64,000 bases of DNA from Pseudoxanthomonas mexicana (lineage in GTDB: Bacteria; Pseudomonadota; Gammaproteobacteria; Xanthomonadales; Xanthomonadaceae): contig NZ_LSIF01000060.1 of the NCBI RefSeq assembly GCF_001556105.1, forward strand, positions 1 to 64,000, in the 5' to 3' direction. This document shows positions 8,189-16,983 of the stretch, in pieces. How positions within the stretch are numbered: position 1 is the stretch's first letter; each line of letters begins with the position of its first letter. The notes below the pieces were generated by a model. That model did no database searches, was not told the DNA's origin, and worked only from the letters and a program-made list of their open reading frames with translations. The position numbers and the translations under genes are program-made.

Positions 8189-9286
8189 GTGGCTGCGAAG
8201 AAACCTGCGAAGAAGGCCGTCAAGGCCGCCAAGAAACCCGCTCAGACCGTTGCCAAGAAGCCTGTCGCGAAGAAGGCTGTCGCCAAGAAGCCGGCCCCCA
8301 AGCCGGTGGCCAAGAAAGCGGTCCCGAAGCCGAAGCCTGCGGCCAAGAAGGCCGTCGCCAAGAAGGCGGCACCGGCGAAGAAGCCGGTCGCCAAGCCTGC
8401 GGCGAAGAAGGCGGCGCCGGTCAAGAAAGCGGTCGCCAAGGTCACCAAGCCCGCCGTCGCCAAGAAGCCGGCACCCGCCCCGGTTGCCAAGGCGCCTGCC
8501 GTCAAGGCGGCGCCGGTGAAGGCCACGAAGCCCGCTCCCAAGCCCGCACCGAAACCGGCCGCCAAGCCGGTTCCGGCAAAGTCCGCCCCCACTGCGGCTG
8601 CGACCAAGACTCCCGTGCCTGCACCCGCCCCCAAGGCGGCTGCCCAGGCCCCGGCGCCCGCCGCCAAGGTTCCGTCCCCCCCGAAGCCCGTGCCAGTCCC
8701 GAAATCAACTACGAAGAACGCCAAAGCCACTGCCGCCGAAGCCCCCGTGACCCCCCGTCCCGCCGTTGCCCGTCCCGTGGGCAAGGTTGCGGTCGCCGTG
8801 GCCGCCCGGCCCTCCGCGCCGGTCGTGCGCGGCAAGGTGAAAGAAGTGCCTTACAAGACCGATGAAGCCACCGGTCGTCCGATCGTGCCGACCGGCTACA
8901 AGCCCTCGTCCGACGAGGAGTACATGAGCACCCTGCAGCTCGAGTACTTCCGCCAGCGCCTGCTCAACTGGCGTGCCGACCTGGTCGAGGAATCCAAGCA
9001 GACCATCGAGAACCTCAAGGACGAAGTCCGCGACATCGGCGATGAAGCCGAGCGCGCGACCCGCGAGACCGAGAACTCGCTGGAACTGCGTACCCGCGAC
9101 CGCTACCGCAAGCTGATCGGCAAGATCGACAGCACGCTCAAGCGCCTGGAAGGCGGAGACTACGGTTACTGCGTCGATACCGGTGAAGAGATCGGGCTGG
9201 ACCGCCTGGAAGCGCGCCTCACCGCCGAACGCACCATCGATGCCCAGGAGCGTTGGGAGCACATGCAGAAGCAGCAGGGCGACTGA
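8189..9286 (+). CDS. dksA: DksA/TraR-family regulator with long Ala/Lys/Pro-rich N-terminal tail
   Basis: The C-terminal part (about residues 225-365) is a DksA domain: a long coiled coil ([20 protein letters not shown] onward) and a globular end reading [20 protein letters not shown]. DksA enters the RNA polymerase secondary channel and acts with ppGpp. Only one zinc-ligand cysteine remains (Cys328); the other three positions are Thr, Thr and Ala, as in the zinc-independent DksA types of some alphaproteobacteria. Residues 1 to about 210 are a low-complexity tail of AKKP, AKKA and PAPKP units resembling histone H1, which probably binds nucleic acid. The start is a GTG at 8189, chosen from its Shine-Dalgarno and promoter. 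The repeated tail could change length by slippage. Confidence 0.9.
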   Translation: MAAKKPAKKAVKAAKKPAQTVAKKPVAKKAVAKKPAPKPVAKKAVPKPKPAAKKAVAKKAAPAKKPVAKPAAKKAAPVKKAVAKVTKPAVAKKPAPAPVAKAPAVKAAPVKATKPAPKPAPKPAAKPVPAKSAPTAAATKTPVPAPAPKAAAQAPAPAAKVPSPPKPVPVPKSTTKNAKATAAEAPVTPRPAVARPVGKVAVAVAARPSAPVVRGKVKEVPYKTDEATGRPIVPTGYKPSSDEEYMSTLQLEYFRQRLLNWRADLVEESKQTIENLKDEVRDIGDEAERATRETENSLELRTRDRYRKLIGKIDSTLKRLEGGDYGYCVDTGEEIGLDRLEARLTAERTIDAQERWEHMQKQQGD

Positions 9287-9312
9287 GTCCCGCCGTTTCC
9301 GCAGGCAAACAG

Positions 9313-9338
9313 AAAGCCCCGCTTCGGCGGGGCTTTTT
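9313..9338 (+). terminator. Intrinsic terminator after the dksA-like gene
   Basis: AAAGCCCCGC and GCGGGGCTTT form a perfect 10-bp stem around a TTCG tetraloop, followed by more T residues (9337-9338). It lies 27 bases after the stop codon and before the converging MFS gene. Confidence 0.92.
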
Positions 9339-9358
9339 CGTGGCGGTCTTCGGCTGTG

Positions 9359-10600
9359 CTATTGCAGGTCGCGCAGGTCCAGCCGTCGCAACTTCGGCGC
9401 TTTCCAGGCGGTTACACCGGCCACCGACAGGATCGCGAAACCGCCGAGAATCACCGCCGGCACCAGCCCCAGCAGCCTGGCCATCGTGCCGGCGTAGAAC
9501 GCGCCGAGTTCGTTCGATGAGCTGACGAAGATGCCGTTGATCGACGACACGCGGCCGCGCATTTCATCCGGCGTGGACAGCTGCAGGATGGTCGAGCGCA
9601 CCACGACCGAGACGCCATCGCACATGCCGTAGGACAGCAGGATGACGGCCGACAGCCAGAAGCTGCGAGACAGCCCGAACGCGATGACGCTGAGGCCGAA
9701 GCCGGCCACCGCGAACAGCAGCACGCGGCCGGCGTTCTTCTGCAGCGGCTGGCGCGCCAGCCACAGGCCGACGCACACCGAGCCCGCGGCCGGCATGGCG
9801 CGCAGGATGCCGAGACCTTCCGGCCCGTAGTGCAGGATGTCGTGGATGAAGGCAGGCAGCATGGCCACCACGCCGCCGAGCAGCACCGAGAACATGTCCA
9901 GCGCCATCGCGCCCAGCATGATCTGGTTGCCCATGACGAAGCGCGCACCCTGCGCGATGCTGGCGAACACCGGCAGGCTGACCGCGGGCGGCCCCGGTTC
10001 TTCGACCCGCAGGCGCGCCAGCACGACCGCCGCCACCAGCGCGAATACCACCGCCATCGCGTACGACAGCGTCTTGCCGCCGAAGCCGACCAGCAGGCCG
10101 CCCACGGCCGGCCCCGTGACCAGGGCCGCCTGGAAGATCACGCTGCCCAGTCCCGCCGCACGGACGAAATCCTCGCGCGGCAGCACCTTCGCGAACAACG
10201 CGTTGTAGACCGGGCTGAGGAACGAGCGCGCCATGCCGGTCAGCGCGATCGCGGCGTAGATCGGCCAGGTGCCGTCGAAGGGAAGCCAGCCAGCAGATAC
10301 CGCGACCAGGATCACCGCCGTCGTCGCCAGTGCACCGCAGGCAACGATGCCGACACGGCGTCGCGGCAGGTGGTCGACCAGATAGCCGGCGAACGGCGCG
10401 ACGCAGAAGAACGGCAGCACTTCCGCCAGGCCGACCAGGCCCAGCGAGAAGGTGTCGCGGGTCAGCTCGTAGATATGCCAGCCGACCGTGACGGCGACGA
10501 TCTGGTAGGACAACAGCGCGCAGATGCGGTACGCCAGCACCGCCGCATAGCCGCGGTTGCGGAGCAGCGAGAACGCGGAGGGTGTGCCGGTGGCGCTCAC
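9359..10600 (-). CDS. MFS transporter, EntS-like exporter family
   Basis: This 413-residue integral membrane protein shows about 10-12 hydrophobic helices and the MFS loop signature GYLVDHLPRRRVG after the second helix (about residues 72-84). The layout and the motif SSSNELGAFYAGTMARLLG near the C-terminus resemble the MFS_3/EntS group, whose members export siderophores or multiple drugs. The substrate cannot be told from sequence. The start overlaps the sufE stop by four bases, so it is translated with sufE. It converges on the dksA-like gene, with the terminator at 9313-9338 between them. Confidence 0.85.
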   Translation of the reverse strand: MSATGTPSAFSLLRNRGYAAVLAYRICALLSYQIVAVTVGWHIYELTRDTFSLGLVGLAEVLPFFCVAPFAGYLVDHLPRRRVGIVACGALATTAVILVAVSAGWLPFDGTWPIYAAIALTGMARSFLSPVYNALFAKVLPREDFVRAAGLGSVIFQAALVTGPAVGGLLVGFGGKTLSYAMAVVFALVAAVVLARLRVEEPGPPAVSLPVFASIAQGARFVMGNQIMLGAMALDMFSVLLGGVVAMLPAFIHDILHYGPEGLGILRAMPAAGSVCVGLWLARQPLQKNAGRVLLFAVAGFGLSVIAFGLSRSFWLSAVILLSYGMCDGVSVVVRSTILQLSTPDEMRGRVSSINGIFVSSSNELGAFYAGTMARLLGLVPAVILGGFAILSVAGVTAWKAPKLRRLDLRDLQ

Positions 10601-11034
10601 TTCGCGTGGGCGGCCGTCTCGCGGATGAAGGCCAGCAGCGAGGCCAGGCCGTTGCTGCGGGTGGGCGAGAGGTGCTTGGCCAGGCCGATGTCGGCGATGT
10701 AGTCGGGTGACGTGGCCAGGATTTCCGCTGCCGGACGGCCCGCGTAGACGCGCAGGGCCAGGAAGATCAGTCCGGACACGATGGCCGAGTCACTGACGGC
10801 ATGGAAATCCAGCTTCGCCGCATCGCCTTCGGGCACGATCCAGACCATCGACTGGCAGCCGAGCAGGCGGTGTTCCTCGCGCTTCCACTCATCGGGGAAG
10901 GCGGGCAGCTTGCGGCCCAGGTCGATCAGGTACTGGTAGCGTTCGGACCAATCGCTGAAGAAGGCGAATTCGTCCTTGATGGCCGCCTGTGCATCGGCGG
11001 CGGAGGGTTCGAGCGGGAAGATCGTGTCGGTCAT
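10597..11034 (-). CDS. sufE: Cysteine desulfuration protein SufE
   Basis: SufE accepts persulfide sulfur from the cysteine desulfurase SufS and passes it to the iron-sulfur cluster scaffold. The 145-residue protein has the family signature around the acceptor cysteine, HRLLGCQSMVWI (about residues 56-67), plus RYQYLIDLGRKLP near the start and GLIFLALRVYAG in the middle. No other suf gene lies in the window, so sufE stands apart from the main suf operon here. It is followed by an overlapping MFS gene and preceded by an intergenic repeat (11060-11187). Confidence 0.95.
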   Translation of the reverse strand: MTDTIFPLEPSAADAQAAIKDEFAFFSDWSERYQYLIDLGRKLPAFPDEWKREEHRLLGCQSMVWIVPEGDAAKLDFHAVSDSAIVSGLIFLALRVYAGRPAAEILATSPDYIADIGLAKHLSPTRSNGLASLLAFIRETAAHAK

Positions 11035-11059
11035 CGGGGTTGGAATATCTGCATCATGA

Positions 11060-11187
11060 GCCCCTCTCCCTCCGGGAGAGGGGGGCGGGTGAGGGTGCGA
11101 CGGCGTCCGTCGAGGTTCCGGCGTCCTGATCGCGCCGAACCCTCATCCGGCGCTTCGCGCCACCTTCTCCCGGCGGGAGAAGGAAAG
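11060..11187. repeat. Intergenic repeat (type C) with two hairpins
   Basis: The left part, AGCCCCTCTCCCTCCGGGAG followed by AGGGGGGCGGGTGAGGGTGC, is a near-perfect hairpin. The right part, ending CCTTCTCCCGGCGGGAGAAGG, is another hairpin and is inverted relative to the first in its CCCTCA/TGAGGG border. This composite matches a widespread proteobacterial intergenic repeat design. It separates sufE and cysS, both on the minus strand, and could weaken read-through. Confidence 0.8.
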
Positions 11188-11193
11188 ATCGGA

Positions 11194-12582
11194 TCACGCG
11201 CGCTTCCAGCGCACGCCCTGCGGCGTGTCTTCCAGCACGATGCCTTCGGCTGCCAGCTGGTCGCGGATGGCGTCGGAACGGGCGAAGTCGCGTGCTTTCT
11301 TCGCCGCCGCGCGTTCGTCGATCAGGGCCTGGATGCGGGCATCGTCATCGGAAGACGTGCCGCGGCCAAACCACTCGGCAGGTGCTTGCTGCAGCAATCC
11401 CAGGACCACACCGGCGCCCAGCAGTTCGCCCTTCAGCCTGAGCCTGTCGCCCGGACTCGATGCCTTGCGGGCCTCGGCGGCGATGCGGGCGATCTCGGCC
11501 AGCGCCTGCGGCGTGTTGAGGTCGTCGTCGAGCGCGTCTTCGATCGCCTGCGGTGTCGACGGCGTCGCGCTGACATCGCCCAGGTCGCGCAACGTGCCGT
11601 ACAGTCGGTCCAGCGTGTTCTTCGACTGCTCGACCAGGGATTCCGACCAGTCCAGCGGCTGCCGGTAGTGCGCCGACAGCAGGGCGTAGCGCAGCGCTTC
11701 GGGCGGGTGCTTTTGCAGCAGGTCGTGGACCTTCTCGATGTTGCCCAGCGACTTGCTCATCTTGGCGCCGCCGAAGTTGAGCATGCCGTTGTGCAGCCAG
11801 AAGCGCGCGAAGGTCTTGTGCGAGCCGTCTGCGTGCTTGTGTGCGCACTCGCTCTGCGCCACTTCGTTCTCGTGGTGCGGGAACTGCAGGTCCACGCCGC
11901 CGGCATGGATGTCGATGGTCTCGCCAAGGTGGGCGGCCGCCATCGCCGAGCATTCGATATGCCAGCCCGGGCGACCCATGCCCCAGGGCGACTCCCAGCC
12001 CGGCAGGTCGGGCGTGGACGGCTTCCACAGCACGAAATCCCCCGGGTCGCGCTTGTATGGGGCGACTTCCACGCGGGCGCCGGCCAGCATTTCCTCCGGG
12101 TCGCGGCCGGAGAGCTTGCCGTAGTCGGCGAAGCTGCCTACCGCGAACAGCACGTGGCTTTCCGCCACGTAGGCATGCCTGCCCGCGATCAACTGCTCGA
12201 TCATCGCGACGATGTGCGGAATATGGTCGGTCGCCGCCGGTTCGATGTCCGGCGCGAACTCGCCGGTCACGCCCAGCCCGGCCATGTCCTCGCGGTAGGC
12301 CGCCGCATAGCGGTCGGTGATGGCGGAGATCGCCACGCCCAGTTCCTTGGCCGCGGCGTTGATCTTGTCGTCCACGTCGGTGATGTTGCGGGCGTAGCGC
12401 AGCGCACCGTGGCGGCGGCGCAGCAGGGCCGCCAGCACGCCGAACACGACCGGGCCGCGCGCGTTGCCGATGTGGACGTAGTTGTAAACGGTAGGCCCGC
12501 AGACGTACATCGTGGGGATCGGGCCAAGGGGTGCGAAGTCCTCGACCCGGCGGGTGAGGTTGTTGTGCAGGCGCAGGGTCAT
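11194..12582 (-). CDS. cysS: Cysteinyl-tRNA synthetase
   Basis: CysS attaches cysteine to tRNA-Cys. The 462-residue class I synthetase has the zinc-cysteine and HIGH-type region [19 protein letters not shown] (about residues 25-43), zinc ligands in WHIECSAMA and [11 protein letters not shown], and the KMSKS motif in [10 protein letters not shown] (about residue 265). The C-terminal anticodon-binding helical part contains [16 protein letters not shown]. Its length is that of the standard family. The gene stands alone, with 142 bases before the next gene on the other strand. Confidence 0.97.
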   Translation of the reverse strand: MTLRLHNNLTRRVEDFAPLGPIPTMYVCGPTVYNYVHIGNARGPVVFGVLAALLRRRHGALRYARNITDVDDKINAAAKELGVAISAITDRYAAAYREDMAGLGVTGEFAPDIEPAATDHIPHIVAMIEQLIAGRHAYVAESHVLFAVGSFADYGKLSGRDPEEMLAGARVEVAPYKRDPGDFVLWKPSTPDLPGWESPWGMGRPGWHIECSAMAAAHLGETIDIHAGGVDLQFPHHENEVAQSECAHKHADGSHKTFARFWLHNGMLNFGGAKMSKSLGNIEKVHDLLQKHPPEALRYALLSAHYRQPLDWSESLVEQSKNTLDRLYGTLRDLGDVSATPSTPQAIEDALDDDLNTPQALAEIARIAAEARKASSPGDRLRLKGELLGAGVVLGLLQQAPAEWFGRGTSSDDDARIQALIDERAAAKKARDFARSDAIRDQLAAEGIVLEDTPQGVRWKRA

Positions 12583-12724
12583 GGGGACAGGGCAGGAGAG
12601 AGCCGTGGAATTCTAACGCCTGCGCCACGTGCGAGGGCCCGGCAAGGTCCCGGGCGGCCGATGTTCAGCCTCACTCAAGGCGTGGTTCTTACACTGGGCC
12701 CCCTGGATACCGCTTGCAGGCCAC

Positions 12725-13231
12725 ATGCCCCGCCTCCGCACCGCCTTCTTCCTGTCCTGCTGCCTGCTTGCCGCGCCCGCCGTGGCGCAGGAGCGGGTGA
12801 TCCCGGCGGAGAACGTGCGTCTGGACTACGCGCAGGTGCTGGGCGTGGAGCCGGTGTATCAGACACTGCGGGCGACGCGCACTGAACAGCGTTGCGATGA
12901 AGTGCCCGCCTCCAGGGCCGAAGCCGCTGCACCGGAAGCAAAGGACGAGGGTCGCTGGAGCCGGATGGTCAGCTCGGTGCGGGGCTGGTTCGGTGGCGAA
13001 GAGGAGCCGGCGCAGTCGCTTCCGGTGACGCTGCCCGCGGTCAAGGTCAATTGCCGCGTCGTGCCCATCGAGCGCGAGTTCCAGCGCCCCATCGCGTACG
13101 ACGTGGACTACATCTACAAGGGCGTGAAGTACCGCTCGCGACTCGCCGAAGATCCAGGCAACCGCCTGCGCATCCGCATTTCCGTGGCGCCCTATGTGGC
13201 GCCGGCCCAGCCCACCGCCAGCGGCCCCTGA
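12725..13231 (+). CDS. Secreted protein of unknown function
   Basis: A signal peptide (MPRLRTAFFLSCCLLAAPAVAQ) is followed by a 146-residue mature region with two cysteines (about residues 57 and 110) that could pair. The C-terminal block VDYIYKGVKYRSRLAEDPGN (about residues 125-144) followed by RLRIRISVAPYVAP resembles short periplasmic or outer-membrane proteins that are common and uncharacterised in xanthomonads. The middle (about 60-100) is acidic and low complexity. The ATG at 12725 is favoured because it gives a clean signal peptide; an upstream in-frame extension has none. It lies just ahead of the arginine leader region but is separated from argF' by a terminator hairpin. Confidence 0.75.
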   Translation: MPRLRTAFFLSCCLLAAPAVAQERVIPAENVRLDYAQVLGVEPVYQTLRATRTEQRCDEVPASRAEAAAPEAKDEGRWSRMVSSVRGWFGGEEEPAQSLPVTLPAVKVNCRVVPIEREFQRPIAYDVDYIYKGVKYRSRLAEDPGNRLRIRISVAPYVAPAQPTASGP

Positions 13232-13240
13232 TTCCGTGCA

Positions 13241-13258
13241 CGGTTGCACACGCAACCG
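13241..13258. promoter_or_regulatory. Inverted repeat upstream of the argF' leader
   Basis: CGGTTG and CAACCG form a perfect 6-bp inverted repeat around CACACG. GTGCA-CGGT-TGCAC (13236-13249) overlaps it as a second palindrome. The position between the secreted-protein gene and the arginine leader suits an operator or a weak hairpin. No clear -35/-10 pair could be assigned. Confidence 0.35.
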
Positions 13259-13358
13259 AATCCGTCCTTGCGCTGCGCCGCAGCACATGCGAGCATTCGC
13301 GCCCATGAAGATGAACGCACACGCCCATGCTGACAGCGCGGCCCGCCAGGCCTCGAGC

Positions 13359-13397
13359 ATGACGTCGCGTGCCCGTCGACCGGAATCCTGCATCTAG
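13359..13397 (+). CDS. Putative arginine leader peptide (12 residues)
   Basis: The short frame encodes MTSRARRPESCI and stops at TAG 13395-13397. Three of twelve codons are arginine (CGT 13368, CGT 13374, CGA 13377). In-frame ATGs at 13305 and 13311 would give a 28-30 residue version with one more Arg. The Shine-Dalgarno sequence is weak for every start. What makes it credible is the context: the stop codon touches the first arm of an antiterminator that competes with a terminator 47 bases before argF'. Stalling at the Arg codons would leave that arm free. This is inference from sequence only. Confidence 0.5.
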   Translation: MTSRARRPESCI

Positions 13398-13456
13398 CTG
13401 GGTACCCCGGACGTCGTCGCTTGTTCACCGGAACCCAGCCAGAGGCTGGGTTTTTT
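13396..13456 (+). terminator. Terminator/antiterminator (putative attenuator) of the arginine operon
   Basis: AACCCAGCC (13432-13440) and GGCTGGGTT (13444-13452) form a perfect 9-bp stem with loop AGA, and the T-run is 13451-13456: an intrinsic terminator. The upstream segment GCTGGGT (13397-13403) can instead pair with ACCCAGC (13433-13439), extended by CCGG (13407-13410) with CCGG (13428-13431). The two structures exclude each other. Only 47 bases separate the T-run from the argF' ATG, leaving little room for another promoter. As a terminator the element is clear; its attenuator role is inferred. Confidence 0.8.
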
Positions 13457-13503
13457 CGTTTCTGAAGCCCGTTTTGCCACATTCCCGAAACCAGGATGCC
13501 GTA

Positions 13504-14505
13504 ATGAAGCACTTCTTGAACACGCAGGACTGGAGCCGCAGCGACCTCGACGCGTTGCTGACGCAGGCCGCCCTCTACAAGCAGAACAAGCTGGGCGACG
13601 CGCTGAAGGGCAAGTCCATCGCGCTGGTGTTCTTCAACCCGTCCATGCGCACCCGCACCAGCTTCGAACTGGGCGCGTTCCAGTTGGGCGGCCATGCGGT
13701 GGTGCTGCAGCCGGGCAAGGACGCGTGGCCGATCGAGTTCAACCTGGGCACGGTGATGGACGGCGACACCGAGGAGCACATCGCCGAGGTGGCGAAGGTG
13801 CTCGGCCGCTACGTGGACCTGATCGGCGTGCGTGCGTTCCCGAAGTTCGTCGACTGGGCGTACGACCGCGAAGACATCGTGCTGAAGTCGTTCGCCAAGT
13901 ATTCGCCGGTGCCGGTGATCAACATGGAGACGATCACCCATCCCTGCCAGGAACTGGCGCATGCGCTGGCACTGCAGGAACACTTCGGCACGTCCGACCT
14001 GCGCGGCAAGAAGTACGTGCTCACCTGGACCTACCACCCCAAGCCGTTGAACACCGCCGTCGCCAACTCGGCGCTGACCATCGCCACGCGCATGGGCATG
14101 GACGTGACCCTGCTGTGCCCCACGCCGGACTACGTGCTCGATGAGCGCTACATGGGCTGGGCCGAACAGAATGTCGCCGAGAGTGGCGGTTCGCTCAAGG
14201 TCAGCCACGACATCGACAGCGCCTACGCCGGCGCCGACGTGGTGTACGCGAAGAGCTGGGGCGCGCTGCCGTTCTTCGGCAACTGGGAGCCGGAGAAGCC
14301 GATCCGCGACCAGTACCAGCACTTCATCGTCGACGAGCGGAAGATGGCGTTGACCAACAACGGCGTCTTCAGCCACTGCCTGCCGCTGCGCCGCAACGTC
14401 AAGGCCACCGATGGCGTGATGGACTCGCCGCAGTGCATCGCCATCGACGAAGCCGAGAACCGCCTGCACGTGCAGAAGGCCATCATGGCGGCATTGATCA
14501 AGTAG
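13504..14505 (+). CDS. argF': N-acetylornithine carbamoyltransferase
   Basis: This enzyme carbamoylates N-acetyl-L-ornithine to N-acetylcitrulline; in xanthomonads it replaces ordinary ornithine carbamoyltransferase. The 333-residue protein has the carbamoyl-phosphate motif FFNPSMRTRTSFE (about residues 43-55), the acetylornithine-type segment MDGDTEEHIAEV where Glu90 corresponds to the substrate-discriminating Glu92 of the Xanthomonas campestris enzyme, HPCQELAH (about 143) and HCLPLRRNVKATD near the C-terminus, which carries the Lys reported as carboxylated in that enzyme. AGGA lies 7 bases before the ATG. It is the first gene of the arginine/proline cluster and sits just behind the putative attenuator. 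Confidence 0.96.
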   Translation: MKHFLNTQDWSRSDLDALLTQAALYKQNKLGDALKGKSIALVFFNPSMRTRTSFELGAFQLGGHAVVLQPGKDAWPIEFNLGTVMDGDTEEHIAEVAKVLGRYVDLIGVRAFPKFVDWAYDREDIVLKSFAKYSPVPVINMETITHPCQELAHALALQEHFGTSDLRGKKYVLTWTYHPKPLNTAVANSALTIATRMGMDVTLLCPTPDYVLDERYMGWAEQNVAESGGSLKVSHDIDSAYAGADVVYAKSWGALPFFGNWEPEKPIRDQYQHFIVDERKMALTNNGVFSHCLPLRRNVKATDGVMDSPQCIAIDEAENRLHVQKAIMAALIK

Positions 14506-14548
14506 ACGGGTCCTGGCCCGCCGCTTCTATTCAGACACCACGTCATCA

Positions 14549-14571
14549 CGGCGGGCCGAGGCCCGCCCTAC
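14549..14571. repeat. Short palindromic repeat (type B)
   Basis: GGCGGGCC-GA-GGCCCGCC is a near-perfect palindrome followed by CTAC. Further copies lie at 16911-16970 and a partial one at 48364-48382. It sits in the 78-base gap between argF' and argG. Confidence 0.75.
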
Positions 14572-14583
14572 GAGAACACCACA

Positions 14584-15792
14584 ATGACCACTCCCCACGA
14601 ATCCAAAGACATCGTCCTCGCCTTTTCCGGCGGCCTCGACACCAGCTTCTGCGTGCCCTACCTGAAGGAGCGCGGCTGGAACGTGCACACCGTGTTCGCC
14701 GATACCGGTGGCGTGGACGCGGAAGAGCGCGCCTTCATCGAGCAGCGCGCCGCCGAACTGGGCGTGGCCAGCCACGTCACCGTCGATGGCGGTCCCGCCA
14801 TCTGGGACGGCTTCGTCAAGCCGTTCGTGTGGGCGGGCGAGGGTTACCAGGGCCAGTACCCGCTGCTGGTGTCCGACCGTTACCTGATCGTCGACGCGGC
14901 GCTGAAGCGTGCCGCCGAGCTGGGCACCAATGCCATCGCACACGGCTGCACCGGCATGGGCAACGACCAGGTGCGCTTCGACCTGGCGGTGAAGTCGCAG
15001 GGCGACTACCGCATCGTGGCGCCGATCCGCGAGATCCAGAAGGAACACACGCAGACGCGCGCCTACGAACAGGCCTACCTGGAAGAACGTGGATTCGGCG
15101 TGCGCGCCAAGCAGAAGAGCTACACCATCAACGAGAACCTGCTGGGCCTGACCATGTCCGGCGGTGAGATCGACACATGGTCCGCGCCCGGTGAAGGCGC
15201 GCGCGGCTGGTGCGCACCGCGCGCCGAATGGCCGGTGGAACCGCTGCGGGTGACGATCGGCTTCAAGCACGGCGAAGCAGTCAGCCTGGACGGCCAGTCA
15301 GTCGCCGGCGCTGCGCTGCTGGCAAAGTTGAACGCGCTGTTCGCACCCTACGGCGTGGGCCGTGGCGTATACACCGGCGACACCGTGATCGGCCTGAAGG
15401 GCCGCATCGTGTACGAAGCGCCGGGCTTGATCTCGCTGCTGGCCGCGCACCGCGCGCTGGAAGAGACGGTGCTGACCAAGCAGCAGAACCGCTTCAAGCC
15501 CGACGTCGCGCGCAAGTGGGTGGAGCTGGTGTACGAAGGCTTCTACCACGATCCGCTGAAGGCCGATCTGGAAGCCTTCCTGCAGTCCTCGCAGTCCACG
15601 GTCAACGGCGAAGTCGTACTGGAAACACGCGGCGGCCGCGTCGACGCGGTGGCGGTGAAGTCGCCGCACATCCTCAACGCCAAGGGCGCGACGTACGCGC
15701 AGTCGGCCGACTGGGGCGTGGAAGAGGCCGAAGGCTTTATCAAGCTGTTCGGCATGAGCTCGACCCTGTGGGCAGAGATCAACCGCAGCTGA
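14584..15792 (+). CDS. argG: Argininosuccinate synthase
   Basis: ArgG joins citrulline and aspartate with ATP to make argininosuccinate. The 402-residue protein has the N-type ATP pyrophosphatase P-loop AFSGGLDTS (about residues 13-21), [14 protein letters not shown] (about 120-133), and the substrate-binding region [11 protein letters not shown]. Its length matches the family. It lies second in the arg cluster, 78 bases after argF', with a type B repeat between them. In this pathway it uses citrulline released by the acetylcitrulline deacetylase encoded next. Confidence 0.97.
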   Translation: MTTPHESKDIVLAFSGGLDTSFCVPYLKERGWNVHTVFADTGGVDAEERAFIEQRAAELGVASHVTVDGGPAIWDGFVKPFVWAGEGYQGQYPLLVSDRYLIVDAALKRAAELGTNAIAHGCTGMGNDQVRFDLAVKSQGDYRIVAPIREIQKEHTQTRAYEQAYLEERGFGVRAKQKSYTINENLLGLTMSGGEIDTWSAPGEGARGWCAPRAEWPVEPLRVTIGFKHGEAVSLDGQSVAGAALLAKLNALFAPYGVGRGVYTGDTVIGLKGRIVYEAPGLISLLAAHRALEETVLTKQQNRFKPDVARKWVELVYEGFYHDPLKADLEAFLQSSQSTVNGEVVLETRGGRVDAVAVKSPHILNAKGATYAQSADWGVEEAEGFIKLFGMSSTLWAEINRS

Positions 15793-15811
15793 TCGCAGAC
15801 AGGACACCCGC

Positions 15812-16903
15812 ATGACCGATCTGCTCTCCAGCACCCTGCGCCATCTCGAGGCACTGGTGTCGTTCGATACCCGCAACCCGCCGCGCGACATCGGCACGGA
15901 CGGGATCTTCGACTACCTGCGCGCGCAGCTGCCGGACTTCCGCATCGAGGTGACCGACCACGGCGCCGGCGCGGTGTCGTTCTTCGCCGTGCGCGGACAG
16001 CCGAAGCGGGTGTTCAACGTGCACCTGGATACGGTGCCGTCGTCGCCGGCGTGGAGCGCCAGTCCGCACGTGCTGCGCATCGAGGGCGATCGGGCCATCG
16101 GCCTGGGCGCGTGCGACATCAAGGGCGCGGCGGCCGCGCTGGTCGCGGCGGCACAAGTGACGCAGGGCGATGCGGCTTTTCTGTTCACGACCGACGAGGA
16201 AGCGAACGATGCGCGCTGCATCGCCGCCTTCCTGGCGCGCGACCATGGTTTCGGCGAGGCGATCATCGCCGAGCCGACCCGCTGCGAAGCGGTGCTCGCG
16301 CACCGCGGTATCAGCGCGGTGCGCATGGCGTTCAAGGGACAGGCGGGCCATGCGTCGGCCGAGAACGCGCTGTCGCTGAGCGCGCTGCACAACGCGATGC
16401 GCTGGGGCACGACCGCGCTGGATTTCGTGCAGGACCAGCATCACCTGCGCTTCGGCGGATTGACTGGGCTGCGCTTCAACATCGGACGGGTCGAGGGCGG
16501 CATCAAGGCCAACATGATCGCGCCCAGCGCGGAAGTCCGGTTCGGCTTCCGACCGTTGCCGTCGCAGGACCTGGACCAGTTGCATGCCACGTTCCGCGGC
16601 TTCGCCAATGCCGATGCGCTGGCCGAGTACGAGGAGACCTTCCGCGGCCCGTCGCTGCCGTCGGGCGATGTCGCGCGTGCTGAAGAGCGTCGCCTGGCCG
16701 CGCGTGATCTCGCCGACGAACTCGGGTTGCCGATCGGCAACGCGGTGGACTTCTGGACCGAGGCTTCGCTGTTCTCGGCCGCTGGCCTGACGGCCTTCGT
16801 CTACGGTCCCGGCGATATCGCGCAGGCGCATACCGCCGATGAGTGGGTGCCGCTGGATCAGTTGCAGCGATATGCCGACAGCGTGGTCAGGATCCTCCAG
16901 TAA
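15812..16903 (+). CDS. argE': N-acetylcitrulline deacetylase (ArgE-like, M20 family)
   Basis: The 363-residue zinc peptidase-fold protein has the metal ligands of the M20 family: FNVHLDTVP (about residues 69-77), GACDIKGAAA (about 98), FTTDEEAND with the catalytic Glu pair, and the C-terminal HTADEWVPL. In other organisms ArgE acts on N-acetylornithine; in the xanthomonad route, with acetylornithine carbamoyltransferase next door, the enzyme is known to deacetylate N-acetylcitrulline, and that is the inferred role. It follows argG by 19 bases and precedes argB across 80 bases holding two type B repeats. Confidence 0.92.
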   Translation: MTDLLSSTLRHLEALVSFDTRNPPRDIGTDGIFDYLRAQLPDFRIEVTDHGAGAVSFFAVRGQPKRVFNVHLDTVPSSPAWSASPHVLRIEGDRAIGLGACDIKGAAAALVAAAQVTQGDAAFLFTTDEEANDARCIAAFLARDHGFGEAIIAEPTRCEAVLAHRGISAVRMAFKGQAGHASAENALSLSALHNAMRWGTTALDFVQDQHHLRFGGLTGLRFNIGRVEGGIKANMIAPSAEVRFGFRPLPSQDLDQLHATFRGFANADALAEYEETFRGPSLPSGDVARAEERRLAARDLADELGLPIGNAVDFWTEASLFSAAGLTAFVYGPGDIAQAHTADEWVPLDQLQRYADSVVRILQ

Positions 16904-16910
16904 TCCCATG

Positions 16911-16970
16911 GGGCGGGCCTTGGCCCGCCGTGCACACCCGATGAGGCGGCGGGCCCAGGCCCGCCCTACA
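16911..16970. repeat. Two type B palindromic repeats in tandem
   Basis: The first copy, GGCGGGCC-TT-GGCCCGCC, spans about 16912-16929. The second, GGCGGGCC-CA-GGCCCGCC followed by CTAC, spans about 16947-16970. Together they fill the gap between the acetylcitrulline deacetylase gene and argB. Confidence 0.75.
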
Positions 16971-16983
16971 CAAGCAAGAAGAC

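Noticed and set aside
13232..13503. Classical ArgR operator for the arginine operon
   Set aside because: No pair of ARG-box-like AT-rich half sites is visible. The region instead contains GC-rich palindromes and a terminator.
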